In this document: positions 61,247 through 64,000 of the stretch, one piece after another
Numbering within the stretch: the stretch's first letter is position 1
Layout of the letters: every line of letters begins with the position of its first letter
Assembly (NCBI RefSeq): GCF_009730915.1
Contig: NC_052479.1
Location: forward strand, 2,170,001 to 2,234,000
Source of the DNA: Dioscorea cayenensis subsp. rotundata
Lineage: Eukaryota > Streptophyta > Magnoliopsida > Dioscoreales > Dioscoreaceae
DNA length: 64,000 nt
Direction: 5' to 3'
Notes under the pieces: model-generated
Databases searched by the model: none
Seen by the model: the letters and a program-made list of their open reading frames with translations, nothing else
What the model was told of the DNA's origin: nothing
Position numbers and translations under genes: made by a program

Positions 61247-63333
61247 TGTGAGCCCCACCCCTTAATTAAAACCTAGCCATTGGAATTATCTTTTAATCCT
61301 AACATTGATTTTGTTTTCAGTTTCAAAACCCTAGACACCACTTCGGCTCCTTCCGATTTAGATCGCCGCTAGCAAAAGAAAAAGACCTAGTCTCATCTTT
61401 CTCTCCCTATTTGCGGGTGGTGTCGGCGACGAGGAAAAGAGAAGGATCTCGTCATCACGGGTTTGGTTGATTCACTGTTATAAATGAGGTCGAAACCCTC
61501 TTCTCGGATCTTTGAAAAATATTGTAGAATTATTATTGTCATTTTTCTAGATCTTGATATGTTAATGTCGGATATTAATGATGGATGGGTAAGGCTGGCT
61601 TCTTGTTTGAGGAGTTTGAGATTAATTTGATAGGTTTTAGATTTTGTTTTTGATAATGACAAAAACTAATCTTCGATTTTAGGGGTCTTAAATGCATAAT
61701 TTGGTGGAGAGTAAAATAATAAACTTATAGAGTTTGATGTTATATAAGTACGCTCCAAATTTTAGAATTTTTGGAGTAGTATCCTGTAAATTATAGGCTT
61801 TAAACTCAGTTGACACAGACAGCTTTTCTGTGCATCCCTTGAGAATTTATTAATTTCTTTCATGATTGTAGAGTCTGATTTAGATTTATAATTATATAAT
61901 AAAGTTGTAGAAGATAATGTTATATTTTTTCCTCTGCCAAATTTTAGAATTTTTACCGCTGTAAATTGTGAGATATGATCAGATTTCTATAGGTGTGCTC
62001 AATGACATTTCTGCAGAAAGCATGAAGATTGATTTGAGAATTTGTTGATCTTATTTTTTGAATCAGGACTCATGTTTAATAAGAAAGTTGTTCCATTTTG
62101 ATTTAATTATATGCTCTTAAAGTTTGATCTTATTTGAAGTTATATGTTGTGAGATATTTTTATTGGAAGAGGTATGCCTGAAATTGTTGGTTTGCATATT
62201 TATGATTTTTAAAAGTGATGGCTTAAATTTTGTAGATCTCAAATCATTGTGAGATTTGGATATGTTATTGATGTGGATGTCTAGTTTTTTCAGAAGTTTG
62301 AAATTTTTGATTTGGGTTAGAGTTCGCAAAGCTATCCTGATTTCAATCTTAAAATTTGTAGCGGAATTGGTTATTAGTCTCGACCTTGGTAGTTTTGTTA
62401 GTGTTTTCATATTGTTTTTGCATTCTTGTGAATTTTAGAATTTGATTTACTTGTATTTCTGATGGGTTATTCCCAGATATAGGACTTCATAAGAAAACTC
62501 GATTGGTGAAAGAATTCGAAATCTGACCGTTAATCAGGTAAGTATCCCATATATAAATCCTATTATATGTATATATTTGAAAATTCTAGTCTTTTTGAAT
62601 TTATAAAATTTTTGAGAAAAAATACTTATTATTTCGATTTATATTTTGAATTACTTATTTATTTATTATATGCAATTGGTATGTAAGTATGTAGTTTTGG
62701 AAATGAATTGAAACTATTTTTATCAGAAAACGAGATCATCAAATTTTTGTATTCTATTCTAATAAATGTTTGGACATTACGTATTTTGACATAGAAACTT
62801 GTAGTCCCCAACTAACATTGCAATAGCCTTGTCATTGGGGGTTAAACATTGACCGTATCGACATGTATCTGTGAAACAGAAACTATAGTTTCCCACCGTT
62901 CCCTTGGTGAAGAATAACGGCTTTTGATAATTTTGGCTTGGGTCACCGAGGGTAAAATTATGAGCTCTGATGTTTTGGCTCGGATCACCGAGGGTAAACA
63001 TATGACCTCTGACATTTTTTTTTGCAACAGTTATTTGTGGGACACATATGCTTGAGTTTTGATTAGTTATGCTGAAAAACTTAACTTCTGAATTTTATTC
63101 TGATAAACTTGTATTTTATTATACTTGTTTGAGTTTTGAAATTTTGAAACTTTTATGATCCCGATATTTTTTAGTGGGTACTTACTGGGTTGTGAAGCTC
63201 ATAATCTGTTATTTAAATTTTTTTCAGATCAGGAGTTTATTAGCTCACCGCTTTGAGAATCGGGTTTTGAGGCTTTGCACGCTTATTGGGTCTCGGCACA
63301 CCGGGTCTGGGGAGCCGGGTTCGGGGCATGACA
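61247..63333 (+). mobile_element. Solo LTR, family B, 2087 bp
   Basis: The element starts TGTGAGCCCCACCCC and ends GGGGCATGACA, with a perfect 5-bp duplication CAGGT on both sides (61242-61246 and 63334-63338). There are no internal retrotransposon domains. The plus orientation is suggested by the GGGCATGACA 3' end, usual for gypsy LTRs. It contains a short tandem duplication of GGTCACCGAGGGTAAA / GATCACCGAGGGTAAA (62931-62998, period about 42). Confidence 0.8.
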
Positions 63334-63338
63334 CAGGT

Positions 63339-63630
63339 AATCTAAAGAGGGTTCTTGTTTATTTTTATGAGGATAAGTGTGAGAGTTATACTCATTTTTA
63401 TTCCTCTATTTTAGTGGATTTTTATCTCCGAGTTTGGCCCCCAAGATATATGCAAATGTTGTGCCGAACTGGGTTATCAATTTCGTGTGCCTTCTTTCTC
63501 TTTGGGTTGTGTGTGATTGTGTCTTACATGAGAGATTGAGTGAATTGTAAGCCACAATAAACTGATCACAACTAGCAACCATCAATTGTTTCATTTGATG
63601 ATAATTGTAGGTGCATATGTACATTATCTT
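63339..63630. other. Non-coding sequence right of solo LTR B
   Basis: A frame is open from 63174 to 63539 but crosses the LTR border and shows no domain, so it is not called as a gene. The sequence may continue the older repeat broken by the LTR. Confidence 0.4.
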
Positions 63631-63639
63631 GCTACCCCT

Positions 63640-64000
63640 GTTTACTGCGAAGAATGGCTTTTGTTTGTAAAAAGATGAACAGTAATTGATTTAATCCTTA
63701 GTCCCTCATCGGATAAGAAGGGATTAAATTGGATATTAAGCCTATAAATAGAGGCTTAATCTATTGGTTATCTCATCAAACTCCTCTTCTTCAATATTGG
63801 TTGAGCTCTTTAAGTAAGAGTTCCCATATGTAGATAATTAAAAAATTACCAAAATTTGTAAGCTTTGGAGTTAATGCAGAGGTGTCCTGCCGCGGTGCCT
63901 GAGGAGTGGGCAAATTGCCAAACCTCGTTAAAATTCTGGTGTGTTTGTTCTTTTCTTTATTTTGCTTTAGTTTTTATATTCAGTATTCAATTATTATATT
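63640..64000 (+). mobile_element. Probable Copia-type LTR fragment, cut by the window end
   Basis: A good TATA box (CCTATAAATAGAGGC at about 63741) is preceded by AGTCCCTCATCGGATAAG and followed about 180 bp later by AAACCTCGTTAAAATTCTGG, a U5-like stretch common in Copia LTRs and their leaders. The ends are not resolved, and the rest lies outside the window. Confidence 0.45.

Noticed and set aside
1..64000. tRNA, rRNA and snRNA genes
   Set aside because: I looked for cloverleaf boxes and conserved rRNA blocks by eye and found none I could support. A covariance-model scan would be decisive.

Overview
The window is plant nuclear DNA, almost certainly from an angiosperm. It carries AT-rich introns with GT..AG borders, a chloroplast-targeted protein, a vacuolar-sorting receptor, a type-A cytokinin response regulator, an LRR receptor kinase, and CACTA, Mutator-like, Stowaway and LTR elements. 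A Stowaway copy with a CTCCCTCCGTTTC terminus leans towards a monocot, but the sequence does not fix the species. Gene models were built by reading splice borders and checking that every exon phase closes.

Layout: 1-5.9 kb is AT-rich intergenic DNA with microsatellites, a higher-order tandem repeat and two short TTAGGG arrays. 5.9-9.2 kb (minus) is an LRR receptor-like kinase of the PXC2/IRK type whose kinase lacks the catalytic Asp. 9.4-18.2 kb is intergenic and holds a Stowaway MITE and a 3.7-kb solo LTR. 18.3-23.6 kb (plus) is a six-exon FAX3-like chloroplast fatty-acid exporter. It converges on a twelve-exon vacuolar-sorting receptor at 24.7-30.0 kb (minus). 30.2-37.0 kb is intergenic, with nested inverted-repeat elements and a second solo LTR. 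37.3-38.8 kb (plus) is a five-exon type-A response regulator, and 41.0-41.2 kb (minus) encodes a 72-residue protein with histidine runs at both ends and a Cys-rich hydrophobic core.

43.4-60.6 kb is a transposon nest. A Mutator-like element of about 16.2 kb (44234-60456, matching 9-bp flanks) carries a decayed MuDR-type transposase on the minus strand and a decayed DUF1985/Ulp1-protease-like gene on the plus strand. A 3.4-kb CACTA element (45836-49271, TSD TCG) and a 3.5-kb solo LTR (50857-54354, TSD ATCTT) landed inside the Ulp1-type gene. The element itself may sit inside an older repeat. 61.2-63.3 kb is a fourth solo LTR (TSD CAGGT), and the window ends in an LTR-like promoter fragment.

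The five host genes are unrelated single genes (signalling, lipid export, vacuolar trafficking, cytokinin response, unknown). No operon-like logic is expected. The most informative part is the transposon nest, where order of events, reading-frame continuity across insertions and a dispersed GTTTAA-type motif can all be read directly.
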